In this document: positions 10,001-18,861 of the stretch, piece by piece
Numbering within the stretch: the first letter of the stretch is position 1
Layout of the letters: each line of letters starts with the position of its first letter
Assembly (NCBI RefSeq): GCF_000003605.2
Contig: NW_003137329.1
Coordinates: 500,588-524,981 of the forward strand
Direction: 5' to 3'
Source of the DNA: Saccoglossus kowalevskii
Taxonomy: Eukaryota > Hemichordata > Enteropneusta > Harrimaniidae
Length of the DNA stretch: 24,394 bases
The notes under the pieces: model-generated
What the model saw: only the letters and a program-made list of their open reading frames with translations
What the model was told of the DNA's origin: nothing
Database searches by the model: none
Position numbers and translations under genes: made by a program

Positions 10001-13000
10001 CTAAGCTCAACTTAGTAGACTTGGCAGGATCAGAACGTCTTGGCAAAACCGGGGTAAGTCTTTTACTGAGAATGTATAATACAATTCAGTGTGTATGTAC
10101 TCCTGTATTTTTGTTACTTGGCATTCCTGCCTTGGTTACATTATGGTTTAAACATGTCATGTAATGGATATCTAAATAAGATGACAACAGTGTACTTGTG
10201 TTTGAACTGAGTGTCAAACCTCAAACCAATCTGGAAACATTATGCCTCACCTGTGTTGTCAGAAATATAACCCTTGGTTTCGTCTGAATAGAGTTACATC
10301 TATGGGTGTATCAGACCCTCAGTTTGTTTGTTTATGTCTTGTTTCTTTTCTCTCCACCGCCCCATATGATAAATGAACGCCCATTTACATAACAATGGAT
10401 ATTATATACAATGCATTGTCATCACCATATATTGCTCATTTGCATACAAATTAATTTCTCTTGGCAATAAGGAATGATTCAGGACTGTATTGTGAAAACA
10501 ATAACGCATGTTTTGTCTCGGTTCTGAGTTAACAACATAAACTTTGTTTCTTTCAGTCTGCTGGTAAGACAGCCATGGAGGCTATGTACATCAATAAATC
10601 TCTGTCGTTCCTAGAGCAGACTGTCATTGCATTGGCTGATAGGAAACGTGAACATATTCCATACAGGCAAACCAAATTAACGCATGCACTGAAAGACTCA
10701 ATAGGTATGTTGTGTGTGTTGCCATGGAAATCATATTATATTGATGTTGCAGTACCTACCGGTATTTGTAATTGTGTTTTTCTGATCCACCATGTGCAAA
10801 AGTTATATTGTAGTTGTTTCTATTGAAAAATTAACTGGCGAAAAAAGTAGAATATCATGTGAGAACCACCAGTGTCATGACCTTACTTTCTAAAGCAAGT
10901 AATCACTCCAATTTCCTATTTTTCGACCAATTCAAGATCCAGACGAGCTGATTATAATAAACTTGAATGGATCTATACCATTTTGAAGCGATTTTAATTA
11001 CACAGCTTTCTTCATCACTCATGTTACTGTGTTCAGGTTTTTTTCAGTTTAAAATTTAACAATTTTTGCATACAAATGTAGGTGGTGAGTGTACATGAAC
11101 ATATTTGAAACAAATATAATGCTTACAGTACTATAATTTTGTTTCTATAGGTGGCAACTGCCATACAATAATGATAGCAAACATATGGGGTGAAAGTCAG
11201 CAAATTGAAGAGACGATCTCAACTTTACGATTCGCCACACGTATTATGTGTATCGCTAATGTACCGTCCATAAACGAATACTACGACCCGGCATTGTTGG
11301 TCAAAAAATTAGAAAGAGAAATTATTTCACTGAAACAAGAATTAGCTATGCATGACACACTGGTAAGTTCACAAAGTATTTGTTCCGTGAAACAAACACA
11401 GAATTTTGTTCAGTCAGTTATGATTTGTGTTACTCTTGTCAATGAGTTGAGAGATAATGTTTCTGCTTTTATTGCCTGGGTTGTTGATTTTCTTTAAGGT
11501 GTTAAAGTAATATGCTTATAAAATAATTTTTCTCTGTATGCGTTTTTACTGATATAAAGTATTCAATTTTGTGTACTTCTCTCTAATGCTATATTTTCTT
11601 ATTGTGACAGACAAACCGGAGTCAGGTCAGTTATGAACCACTTTCTGATTCCCAGTTGTACGAAATCCAGCGTCAAGTCCAGCGCTACCTTGAGGGATCC
11701 TTAGATGAAATAGACATTGTTAACGTGCGACAAATTCAGGCAGTATTTTCGTCATTTAAAGGGATGGTAAACCAAATGGAAAGTCAGGTGGAGAATAAAC
11801 TTCGTGCTAAATTTACATTAATTGATCGAGCAGATCCAAATGCAATAGCAGCAGCTCAGAAGGTAAGTTTAATGAAAAATAAATAAAATAATGTATATGA
11901 ATCACAAAATTCATCAAGGTTTGAAGGTTTGGACAATCGTCTAGTTGCCATATCTGACAATCGAACAAAAAAACGTGCATGCTTTAAATGATGCAACTAT
12001 TTGATACCATAATGCTTATCGATTCAAAATATTGACTGTTATACTTGATCAATTTTATTGCTGTACACACATGTGTATTACTTTATGTTTAATGTAGGAC
12101 ACAAAGGGCTGGATAAAAATGTGAGTGACCAACATATACAATATTTGCTTTATTAGAAGTTCTACTGAAAACGTAAACATTCGCTTTGGGCGTGAGTGCG
12201 AGTTTACTAATTTCACATAATTTTTGTAAATTCAAGTAGATATGCTTCTAATAGAACAAATATGGTATGTGAAATCCCATGTGTGATCATCCTTTGTCTA
12301 CCATCAGTTTATGACCCCCCACTCCCACCCATATCCCCCCCTGCTCTGTTAATTTGTTACAGATACACATAAATGCATAACTGCCAAACATGTAGCTACT
12401 CTGTACATTCAAAAGATGGTGGCATACTGGTAGACAAATTGGTATTATCACTGGGATAAATCACTAATTGTATTAATTCTTTTTTTTCTATTTATTGTCC
12501 CTTCCATCTTTATAGGCTGGAGTTGTTTTTGATGAGAATGGCGAAGTATCGTACGTTGGCGATGTAGATCGACAAAACTTTGGAATTGGCATTGCTCCAT
12601 CCTCCTCTAAACCAGCCAGTTCATCTGTTGTAGCTGCTAGAAGGGTTAAGAGTAGAAAGAGCAAGGAGAGAGCCAGGTAGAAGTTTACCTGTCTTCTACC
12701 CTTTCACCTGTATTCCCAGCACAGTGGTTTGGTCAAGGGGGTTACCAGTATATAAACCCATTGGTGGGTCAAATCATTGTGCTAGGGATAGGGATGGAAG
12801 GTATACATGAGCTGACTGAGACATCCTGATGCTAACTATAGTTCAGATGTGTTTTGTTGCACTGTGTTTGACACATGGTACTGGGAAATTACTAACTAAC
12901 CCTGTGTGATTTTAAGCATTTTGTTAAATCGCAGCTATAATAGAATACTAAAATTATCTTGGTGTAAGAGATTTGGTTAATTTAAATTAAGAGCTCTAAG

Positions 13001-16000
13001 CACTAAAAAGCACTTGCACAAACATTGCATGGTGGTGACGGTGGTGGTTGTCTGTATTTTGTGGTGAAATAGTAATCAAAGGTTAGAGGGAAAACCAAAA
13101 AAAACGCTGATTGTGAGATATGCTTAGTAATTATAATAACATATGCCAGGGTGTTTTGCAGTGTTACATTGCGGAAATATGTTTGATTTCATCTATATGT
13201 GTTTAAGTTTGACAAAATAAAGTACCATATTTATAAGGTGCAGTTGCACCTTCTGCCCATCAAATAATTTTGGCTGTGATATATAATAATTGTCACTGTT
13301 TTATAACAAGAAACTATGTTCACTGGTTTTTTGTTAAGCTACCATACTTAAAATAAATTGTATATGAAAATAAAATGAAATCAAACATACACACATATGA
13401 CCTAATTTGGTTGAAGTGGTTACTGTCCTTATTATTAACACATGTTGCGGGTCTCAACCATAACTTCTCTAAAAACGGTGTGAAGCTTTTAATATCTAGC
13501 GTGTGTGCAAATATGATATTATCAATTTGATTACTGGCTATAATTTTATAATTGTGACAGATTTATACTGAGCCCATTGACAACTATTGTAATATTTGTC
13601 GTCTTTAGCATTAGTTATTCATATTGAAGTTTCGAATAATCCTTAGATTCCAATTAATTTCTTGCAGAATACAGATAATCAAATTCTTGCTCTTAAGCTT
13701 ACAAAAACTATAATAATTAATGTATGGTGTATAACCATATTTGGAAAACTGATTACCAAAGTACGAAAGCAGATTAACATATTTAGAAACCTCAGTTTTA
13801 TATTAGGAAATTCATATCTTATAAGGAACACAGATTACCATTTTCAGAAACCTGATTACCATATTAAAAAATAAAGATTATCATATTAGGAAGGCACATT
13901 ACCATAGAAAAGCAGATTATTATGAAATTCAAATTAAATTACCAAATTTTAAAACCTAATTAGCATCGAGAAAATTCTGATTAACACCATATTGGAAAAT
14001 CTAATTTCCATGTCATAAAAATCTAGACTACCATATTAGGAAATCACTATACCTTATTTGGAAACTTGATTACCATATTAGGAAATCTAAATTACCATAT
14101 TAGCACTAGATTTAGTTGAGAATAACAAAAAAGTTGATGTGTATAGGGCTGAATGCTTGTGTGTGTGTTTGAGGCTTTGCAAAGTGCATACATTGAACAT
14201 TAAGCTGCACGTTAATTTTAACCATATATCTGATGTGCTGTGATACTAATCTGAACTTAGTCAGTACCAGGCTGTAATAGCGTCCTCATCATGTTATAAA
14301 TGTAAATATCTGCATGACCTGTTCTTATGCTACGTTAATCCTCCTAGTTCTACCTCATCTGCATGTCTTGTTTATGCATCCAGTATCAGGAGAGCAGAAT
14401 ACCATATTTGGAAAACCTAATTACCATATTAGGAACTCCAGATTAAATGAGAAAGCAGATGCCTTATTAGGAAGAAGACCTGTAACTGCTCAATTTCTGA
14501 TTGGTCATTGTCAGTGTTGAATCATGTGACCTCACTTAAATTTGCATGTTAATGTAGTGATATATGTTCTATAGTTTCTTTGCCTCATCTTTGCATGCTG
14601 TATCTGCACTGTAAAGTGATATACTAGTATTAAGGTAACATATGTAGTATTCCCTACATTTTCTGTAATAATGGAATCACCCAATATCAACAGATAGTGG
14701 GTCATTCTATTTTACAGTACTGTAGGGATGACCAGTTAATATATATATATATATACATCTCTTTTAATGCATATAAGTATATGCAATATTTGCAATATAA
14801 GTATAAGCAATATTTGTAAACTATTTGTGCTTTGTTCATAATGTTTGTAGCTTCATAATTTGTCTGTTTGTCGTAATGGTGCTTTCAGGTGTGTGTGCTG
14901 AAAATGGCTGGTGATCTTTAGTTTAAAACATTGGTGACCATACCATTTGTACTCCATACATCATATTGCACTGTGGTTGTCACATAAATAAAATGTACAC
15001 CATGTCATTGATTATATGATTGCTACCACTATGAAATCAACTGTTGCATGTGTTGATCTATAAGTCTCTGAATTGCTGTCTAAATGTCATGCTTGCTATG
15101 GTGTCTATATTTGGTGTAACTTATGCTTATTGCGTGGGGAACGATTTCATTCAATTCAACAGCCCACCGTCGAAGAGCGGAGCTCCATCTAGCCCAGTTC
15201 CGAGCACCCTGCAAACTGAGAATTCCTCACCAACCAGGCAGCCCCCCGATACGCGGGAATCAATGGCAGGTGCTGATGCCACATCAGTGAGTGGGTCAGC
15301 TGGAGCAGTAGGTGATCAGATGGCACCGCGAGAAAGTACGCCACCCTTGAGGACAGTGGCGTTTGAAGAATTTAAACATGAGAAAGGCAGTGAAATAAAC
15401 AGGATTCTCACTGAAAATAAAGGTGGGTTGTGATTTTTGCTAACTTGCCAAAATTTTTCTTTCATAAAATGAAAGCAGTGTACAGTATGATTAAGTAAAA
15501 AGGCACTGGCTGTTGTGCCACGCTTTATTCGATATGGATATCATATTGACATACATGCATATGTAAAATGCATTGTTTGTTTACAGGAAAATCAGAAAAA
15601 ATGCTTTTTCTGTTAACTACTACTTCAATGACATCCAAAATATTGTCAAGCTGAAGTCACAAGCAGGATTGACAAAACAGAATATAAAATATATGTAATT
15701 ATTCAGAAAACTGTATTAATTTTTTATTTCAAAATGAAAGTGTAAACATTTCATACATTTGTTATTTGCAGACATTTTAAGCCAGAAAAAGAAACAATGC
15801 AGAGATCTTGCGAAAACAATCAACGGTACGAAAACTGAAATTGACACAACCAGAGAAGCGCTGGAAATGAAACGAAGTGATAGAATGGAACAAGGTAAGA
15901 TAAAAAGTTTTGGCTGGATTGTTCAGTTTGTGGTTGTGTAGTCATGTCAATAATATTATATTATTGATAATTTCACATTATGTCATATTGATAGTTCCTA

Positions 16001-18037
16001 TAGTTGTTTTTTGTCACAATAGTATTTGTCAATTACATTTTCAATAATACACAAATATTACAAAAGAAATAAAGTAAACATTGAATGTTTAATGGCACAT
16101 GAACACTGCATGTGCAATACTTCACTGCTACGCTATCATTATGACACAGAAATTATTTCTATTTCTATTCTTCTGAATTTAATCAACGGTGAATCAGTGA
16201 TTGCACTGATTTGTACTTTCCTGTCTCCAGTCTCGTGAACAAGCACAGAAGATTTGAAGGGTATGGCATTATCAACAAAAGTGGGACTCCTTTTTGTTCT
16301 GAAAAAAGACCCCTTTCTGATATTTTGTGTCTGTGAATAATGCATATTACTCACCCTTATACTGAATATAGTACTTGAAATTTAAAACAGACTTTTTCAC
16401 TCACAGGAGAATTTGTCAATGAAGATGGGGAAACAGTAATAGATGAAGAAGAGTTTATGTTGATTAAAAAATTAAAAGATTTGAAATCATCATATCGTAG
16501 TGATTATGATGAACTTCGAGATGTCAAGTCTGAAGTGCAGTATTGTCAAAAGTTAGTTGATCAGTGCAGACAAAGGCTTATTCAAGGTGAGTCAAATGGT
16601 GGACACGTTCAGTTTCTGGCTCCAAAAGAAACTTAGTCATTTAACTTAGTTTGTATAGCTATCAACAAAAGTCAAAGCCAGCTAATACTGTAAAAAGATT
16701 AATTATTCACTGGGTTTTAATTTTGCTTATTTCGCCGATTGGAAAATGCAGTAAAATTAAAACCCAGTGAATATGTAAAATGTAGTCATTTTACAGTAAT
16801 AAAGTCTTATATATTACATTGCATGTAATCTATATTAAAATCACATATTTTGTAAAACAAGGACATGTGATACAGCTGAGATGGCTAACTGATCGTAATT
16901 CTTTTTTCTCTATAATAGAATTTGATACCTGGTATTCACAGTCATTCCTGACCACTTCAGATGAACAGTCAAGTGCCCAAGCTGGTTTCGGTGCAAGACT
17001 TGGTACAACATACAATGCAGAGGTAAGCATAATTTAGTTTGCTGACAATGAGAACTGCACGCTATTTCAGTGTTTTTTTCTAAATCTTTCAAGCTCTGTG
17101 CCCGAATGATTTTGGGGGGAATATAAGAATAAAAAATGAAACATTTTTGTTCCCTTTTCCAGCCTGAAGATGAAGGGGAGAGATTTGAAAGATTACAGAT
17201 GGAGTTGTTGATGGAAAATCCTGATTCAGCAGCATTTTATAACGCTAAGATGAGGACAGAGAGACGAGTAAGTGTTCAGTCTTTGTCGGTTCTTTGCAGT
17301 CTGCAGCAATAAACTGTCTGCTTGTTGATAGTTCCATTGGTAATCATCCACTTGAATTCAGTTTTCCGCGATGGGACAATTTTTCACCTCTTTGGAATTT
17401 CTTTTGGAGGTTCGATTCCTAAAAACTGACTCAACATTTTCAAAATACAGTGTAAAAACACTGAGTAGAATGATATGTCAACTTGCATATTGTGAGCGTT
17501 CATGCATAGTGTGAGAGTTCAAATCGCTAAATCATCCATAGTTCATAGATTGTTGTTGTTTATACTTGTTTTCCATGTTGCATGTGTCAAAATCGTTACA
17601 TCAGACCTCGAGGTACATAATTTTGACAACAATCACACATCCATAGATATTTTGTGATTTTTGTAAAAAGTAATTTTTTTTTTATTTTCTCTAAAAATCT
17701 ACCCGACTCGAGCTAGTAACTTGAGATATTCACCAGCCCGACTGAATAGTTACCCGTGCTGGGTGTACGGCAGACACTGCTCATCCATAGTAAAGATACA
17801 CGAAATAGATTGTCAGTTTGTCTTGTTAAATACAATCACTGGTTCAATCAACAAATTCCATTGTCCTAGTGAAGCTTGTTCACCATTAAATGTTCCATGC
17901 AAAGTTATTTTTTTATTTCATCCCAACAGCAAACTTATGAAGCAGCGATGGGCCAAGCACAACCCAGTTTACGAAAGCCAGGCACACCAACAATAACAGT
18001 TCACAATCTGCCACCATCCATGCTTGTTCAGTACTAG
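6898..18037 (+). CDS. kif9: KIF9-family kinesin, complete gene of 14 coding exons
   Basis: Coding exons: 6898-7017, 8697-8969, 9316-9543, 9877-10053, 10557-10704, 11151-11362, 11611-11862, 12516-12676, 15163-15422, 15772-15894, 16407-16586, 16919-17022, 17163-17267 and 17930-18037. They join in phase to 2451 nt, 816 residues plus stop. The motor domain is residues 16 to about 345: P-loop GQTGAGKT 102-109, switch I NSVSSRSH 220-227, switch II DLAGSE 255-260. A coiled coil follows (about 353-386). Next come a conserved KIF9 region (387-480), a basic then Pro/Ser/Thr-rich linker (505-588), the KIF9 signature VAFEEFKHEKGSEINRI (589-605), a second coiled coil (about 665-711) and the EFDTWYSQSF tail. 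Known for the family: ATP-driven microtubule motor of motile cilia and flagella, at the central apparatus. An in-frame TGA at 6877 and an A at -3 support the start. All three ATPase motifs are intact. Confidence 0.97.
7185..7412 (+). mobile_element. 5'-truncated non-LTR retrotransposon (LINE) remnant, C-terminal end of ORF2
   Basis: An open frame ending at TGA 7410-7412 contains C(7215)-x9-H(7245)-x4-C(7260) in the setting CHTNSVEDKQHFILDC, followed by a charged helix with GELFQEI. This matches the C-terminal zinc-knuckle-like end common to many metazoan LINE reverse-transcriptase polyproteins: a Cys, then an ED-x-x-HF-x-x-x-C core and an LF motif. Endonuclease and reverse transcriptase domains are absent, so this is a dead, 5'-truncated insertion. 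AT-rich DNA to about 7560 may be its 3' UTR. It lies in the same orientation as kif9, inside intron 1. Confidence 0.72.
7629..7839. mobile_element. TA-flanked palindromic MITE, copy 1
   Basis: The element is bounded by TA-CTGTAAA and TTTACAG-TA, so it has short terminal inverted repeats and a TA target duplication, as in Tc1/mariner-type MITEs. Inner arms repeat CACTGGGTTTTAATTT and its complement AAACCCAGTGAA several times, so the whole element can fold. It shares its left 50 bp almost base for base with copy 2 in intron 11 but is longer (211 bp against 113 bp) because the inner part is expanded. It has no coding capacity. Confidence 0.82.
8697..8969 (+). CDS. kif9: kif9 coding exon 2 (residues 41-131)
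   Basis: This exon encodes the motor core up to the P-loop. GVVNNQ is identical to human KIF9, then come DWHFKVDGILHNASQDEVYE and the P-loop GQTGAGKT at 102-109. ATENYKHRG, diagnostic of KIF9, follows it. Acceptor CTTTAG, donor GTAAGG; phase 0 at both ends. Confidence 0.97.
8970..9315 (+). other. kif9 intron 2
   Basis: 346 bp of AT-rich sequence. I see nothing in it beyond the splice signals, GTAAGG and TTTTTACAG. Confidence 0.85.
9316..9543 (+). CDS. kif9: kif9 coding exon 3 (residues 132-207)
   Basis: This exon encodes the central motor strands, including HAITVRISYLEIYNE and FDLLSTLP, both nearly identical to human KIF9, then MTIVED and KGLSVHLA. Acceptor TTTTTACAG, donor GTAATT; phase 0 at both ends. 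The short insert after FDLLSTLP is the same length class as in the human protein. Confidence 0.97.
9544..9876 (+). other. kif9 intron 3
   Basis: 333 bp. The reading frame stays open for a while past the donor, but family alignment breaks exactly at GTAATT, so this is intron. I see no other feature in it. Confidence 0.85.
9877..10053 (+). CDS. kif9: kif9 coding exon 4 (residues 208-266)
   Basis: This exon carries switch I (NSVSSRSH, 220-227) and switch II (DLAGSE, 255-260), the nucleotide-sensing loops of the kinesin ATPase. GETNR at its start and LVDLAGSERLGK near its end match KIF9 proteins. Acceptor TTGTTCAG, donor GTAAGT; phase 0 at both ends. Confidence 0.97.
10054..10556 (+). other. kif9 intron 4
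   Basis: 503 bp, AT-rich, with the acceptor TTTCTTTCAG. I see nothing else recognisable. Confidence 0.85.
10557..10704 (+). CDS. kif9: kif9 coding exon 5 (residues 267-315 and first base of 316)
   Basis: This exon encodes the switch II helix and microtubule-facing loop 12: YINKSLSFLEQ, then HIPYRQTKLTHALKDS. It ends phase 1, with the Gly316 codon split. Exon 6 supplies GT and restores the family sequence DSIGGNC. The helix start reads GSAGKTAMEAM where human has GSEGQVLKEAT, so the usual Lys before Glu is replaced by Met. Confidence 0.96.
10705..11150 (+). other. kif9 intron 5
   Basis: 446 bp with donor GTATGT and acceptor TTTCTATAG. I see no repeat or RNA in it. Confidence 0.85.
11151..11362 (+). 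CDS. kif9: kif9 coding exon 6 (residues 316-386)
   Basis: This exon encodes the end of the motor domain. NIWGESQQIEETISTLRFA matches the human segment NIYGEAAQLEETLSSLRFA. The neck and first coiled coil follow, with VKKLEREIISLKQELAMHD showing heptad spacing. Donor GTAAGT; phase 0 at the 3' end. Confidence 0.97.
11611..11862 (+). CDS. kif9: kif9 coding exon 7 (residues 387-470)
   Basis: This exon encodes the conserved KIF9 region after the neck: QVQRYLEGSLDEIDI (human QVRRYLEGTLDEIDI), then RQIQAVFSSF and FTLIDRADPNAIAAAQK (human YTLIDRNDFAAISAIQK). Acceptor TTGTGACAG, donor GTAAGT; phase 0 at both ends. Confidence 0.97.
11863..12515 (+). other. kif9 intron 7 with foldback MITE
   Basis: 653 bp. 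It holds the palindromic element at 12133-12271 and a C-rich patch near 12317-12344. The acceptor is CCATCTTTATAG. Confidence 0.85.
12133..12271. mobile_element. foldback MITE with ~35-bp imperfect terminal inverted repeats
   Basis: The left end (12133-12167) and the complement of the right end (12233-12271) align over about 35 bp. Shared words are CATA, ATATTTG and TATTAGAAG (complement CTTCTAATA). The interior is about 65 bp and non-coding. The end motif TTCTAATAGARCAAATA also occurs twice in the minisatellite at 2002-2227, so at least two related pieces of this family are present. No clear target-site duplication was identified. Confidence 0.72.
12516..12676 (+). CDS. kif9: kif9 coding exon 8 (residues 471-523 and two bases of 524)
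   Basis: This exon encodes the end of the KIF9-conserved region, QNFGIGIAPSSSKP (human QNFGLGVAPFSTKP), then a basic stretch ARRVKSRKSKERA. It ends phase 2 at CAG before the weak donor GTAGAA. The choice is fixed by frame: AG plus C from exon 9 gives Ser524 and continues the protein. Without splicing the frame meets TAG at 12678-12680, immediately after the donor G. Confidence 0.9.
13731..14106. repeat. degenerate ~22-bp minisatellite in intron 8, block 1
   Basis: Variants of GATTACCATATTAGGAAA recur in tandem at roughly 20-25 bp spacing, for example near 13852, 14028, 14070 and 14091. Units are diverged with frequent small insertions, so the array is probably old. Repeats of this type mutate by unit gain and loss; no function is implied. 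Confidence 0.7.
14396..14475. repeat. minisatellite block 2, same family as 13731-14106
   Basis: Three to four units of the same motif (ATACCATATTTGGAAAACC, TTACCATATTAGGAAC and relatives) reappear about 290 bp after the first block. I infer one array split by an insertion or by decay of the middle part. Confidence 0.6.
15163..15422 (+). CDS. kif9: kif9 coding exon 9 (last base of residue 524 to first base of 611)
   Basis: Residues 525-588 form a Pro/Ser/Thr/Ala-rich linker, expected to be disordered and poorly conserved. The exon then encodes the signature VAFEEFKHEKGSEINRI (589-605), where human KIF9 has VAFEEFKNEQGSEINRI. It starts by completing Ser524 and ends phase 1 at AAAG before GTGGGT. 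The open frame extends upstream to 15044, but that part is intron because it lies before the acceptor and does not resemble the family. Confidence 0.93.
15423..15771 (+). other. kif9 intron 9
   Basis: 349 bp, AT-rich, with donor GTGGGT and acceptor TTATTTGCAG. I see nothing else in it. Confidence 0.85.
15772..15894 (+). CDS. kif9: kif9 coding exon 10 (residues 611-651)
   Basis: This exon encodes a charged helical segment, including AKTINGTKTEIDTTREALEM, aligned with INAIKREIDVTKEALNF in human KIF9. Both exon edges split codons after the first base (Asp611 and Gly652). Donor GTAAGA. Confidence 0.95.
15895..16406 (+). other. kif9 intron 10
   Basis: 512 bp, AT-rich. Open frames on both strands in 16026-16354 resemble no family I know. 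The acceptor is TTTTTCACTCACAG. Confidence 0.8.
16407..16586 (+). CDS. kif9: kif9 coding exon 11 (residues 652-711)
   Basis: This exon encodes VIDEEEFMLIKKLKDLKSSY (human MIIDEEEFLLILKLKDLKKQY), then a coiled coil through DELRDVKSEVQYCQKLVDQC. This is one of the best conserved non-motor parts of KIF9. Donor GTGAGT; codons are split after the first base at both edges. Confidence 0.96.
16587..16918 (+). other. kif9 intron 11 with MITE copy 2
   Basis: 332 bp, of which about a third is the TA-flanked MITE at 16686-16798. The acceptor is TTTTTTCTCTATAATAG. Confidence 0.85.
16686..16798. mobile_element. TA-flanked palindromic MITE, copy 2
   Basis: TA-CTGTAAAA opens the element and TTTTACAG-TA closes it, 113 bp in all. 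The arm TATTCACTGGGTTTTAATTT pairs with AAAACCCAGTGAATA, leaving a loop around TTTCGCCGATTGG. Copy 1 in intron 1 has the same ends and arms in the same orientation. The TA flanks suggest a Tc1/mariner-class transposase acted in trans. None is encoded here. Confidence 0.85.
16919..17022 (+). CDS. kif9: kif9 coding exon 12 (residues 712-746)
   Basis: This exon opens with EFDTWYSQSF, matching the KIF9 tail motif EFDIWYNESF. The rest is a less conserved Ser/Gly/Thr-rich stretch. It starts by completing Glu712 and ends phase 0 at GAG before GTAAGC. Confidence 0.95.
17163..17267 (+). CDS. kif9: kif9 coding exon 13 (residues 747-781)
   Basis: This exon encodes an acidic start (PEDEGERFERLQ), then PDSAAFYNAKMRTERR, aligned with PDSISFYNAKVKIEQK of human KIF9. 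Acceptor TTTTCCAG, donor GTAAGT; phase 0 at both ends. Confidence 0.95.
17268..17929 (+). other. kif9 intron 13
   Basis: 662 bp. The long open frame across 17721-17996 runs through the acceptor in another frame and is not coding. A B-box-like word, GGTTCGATTCC, lies at 17409-17419, but I see no matching A box or tRNA fold. The acceptor is TTTTATTTCATCCCAACAG. Confidence 0.8.
17930..18037 (+). CDS. kif9: kif9 coding exon 14 (residues 782-816 and stop)
   Basis: This exon encodes the C-terminal tail, QTYEAAMGQAQPSLRKPG and onward, ending QY and TAG at 18035-18037. It corresponds loosely to the TMMGLQQAHRK end of human KIF9 and extends about 20 residues further. The frame is fixed by the phase 0 junction from exon 13. 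Confidence 0.9.
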   Translation, partial: QTYEAAMGQAQPSLRKPGTPTITVHNLPPSMLVQY

Positions 18038-18268
18038 AACATCACCAATTTTTGTGCAGCTGAATTTTCCTGATTTAAATTTTTTTACAAAAACCTGAAC
18101 TTCTGCAATCATGGACATGATGATTGATTCATTCATTTACGACAGGTTTAATGTTCTGTAAAGAATCATTTTGTAAAATTAATGTGTGGGGAATTGCTGT
18201 GCTTTAAATGTACATTATGGATAGAATTTTAAAAACATCTTATCTGTAAATAAATCTTGTAAGAAACT
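18038..18268 (+). other. kif9: kif9 3' UTR
   Basis: A short AT-rich trailer between the stop codon and the first good poly(A) signal. The 3' edge is estimated from the usual 10-30 nt between AATAAA and cleavage. Confidence 0.65.
18249..18254 (+). terminator. kif9: poly(A) signal of kif9
   Basis: AATAAA, 212 nt after the stop codon, is followed at 18270-18294 by a T/GT-rich stretch (TTTTGTTGTTTTTTTGG) of the kind bound by the cleavage stimulation factor. Cleavage is expected near 18268. Confidence 0.75.
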
Positions 18269-18294
18269 CTAACTCTTTTGTTGTTTTTTTGGTT

Positions 18295-18861
18295 CACAGA
18301 GCAAGTTGTCCATCAAACACACTGTAAAGTGCTAGCTTTCCATCTAGAAATGTTTATAAATTGATCACTGTAAATCCCTTTAATTTCATGAGAGACCATT
18401 TTTTGTGAATTTCGAAAATCAGTGAAATTTTGTAGCAAAAATTGCCCTGGGGGTCCTACGACAGCGACTTTCATAATTTTTTTTTCTTTACAAATAAAAC
18501 TTGATAGTAGTGTAAATTCAGTATTTAGATGAATTTGCAAGCATGAAATTTTGATGCTGTGACAACTCACTGTTTTTAGCACACCCTGGAAACATTTTGT
18601 GTGCTACTGAATGCTACAAATTTCAGATTTTCAGCATGTCTGAAAGTTGTTTCACATTTGATTGTTTATTTCCCTGTTCTCTCCAGGTAAACGCATAAAC
18701 ATTGTCATACTTTTTTGCATAATAATACAATGTAATTTGCATATGTGTTTTTAACATATACCAGTATTGTGTCGTCACACTTGGTAAAAGAGTCATGCTT
18801 GTACGGCTGAGAACACTGTGATATGGTGTTCTGCAGTAATTCAGAATTGTTGAAGTGGGAG
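18295..18861. other. intergenic DNA downstream of kif9
   Basis: AT-rich with no supported gene. The 89-codon minus-strand frame at 18313-18582 resembles nothing I recognise. Confidence 0.6.

Larger units (their letters stand above)
12677..15162 (+). other. kif9 intron 8, largest intron, with minisatellite
   Basis: 2486 bp. It contains degenerate ~22-bp repeats at 13731-14106 and 14396-14475, a (TA)n run at 14737-14755 and a two-copy ~24-bp repeat near 14769-14816 (ATATAAGTATA..GCAATATTTG). AATAAA hexamers occur, for example at 13216-13221, and could serve an intron-retained transcript. The acceptor before exon 9 (CATTCAATTCAACAG) has only a modest pyrimidine tract. Confidence 0.75.

Noticed and set aside
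14709-14719. TTTTACAGTA resembling the right end of the TA-flanked MITE
   Set aside because: Only about 10 bp match and no arm sequence is nearby, so a solo end cannot be supported.
15044-15162. Upstream part of the open frame that runs into exon 9
   Set aside because: It precedes the acceptor AG at 15161-15162, lacks KIF9 similarity, and the splice phase from exon 8 fits only at 15163.
17409-17419. B-box-like GGTTCGATTCC, possible tRNA or SINE head
   Set aside because: No A box at the right distance and no cloverleaf could be drawn.
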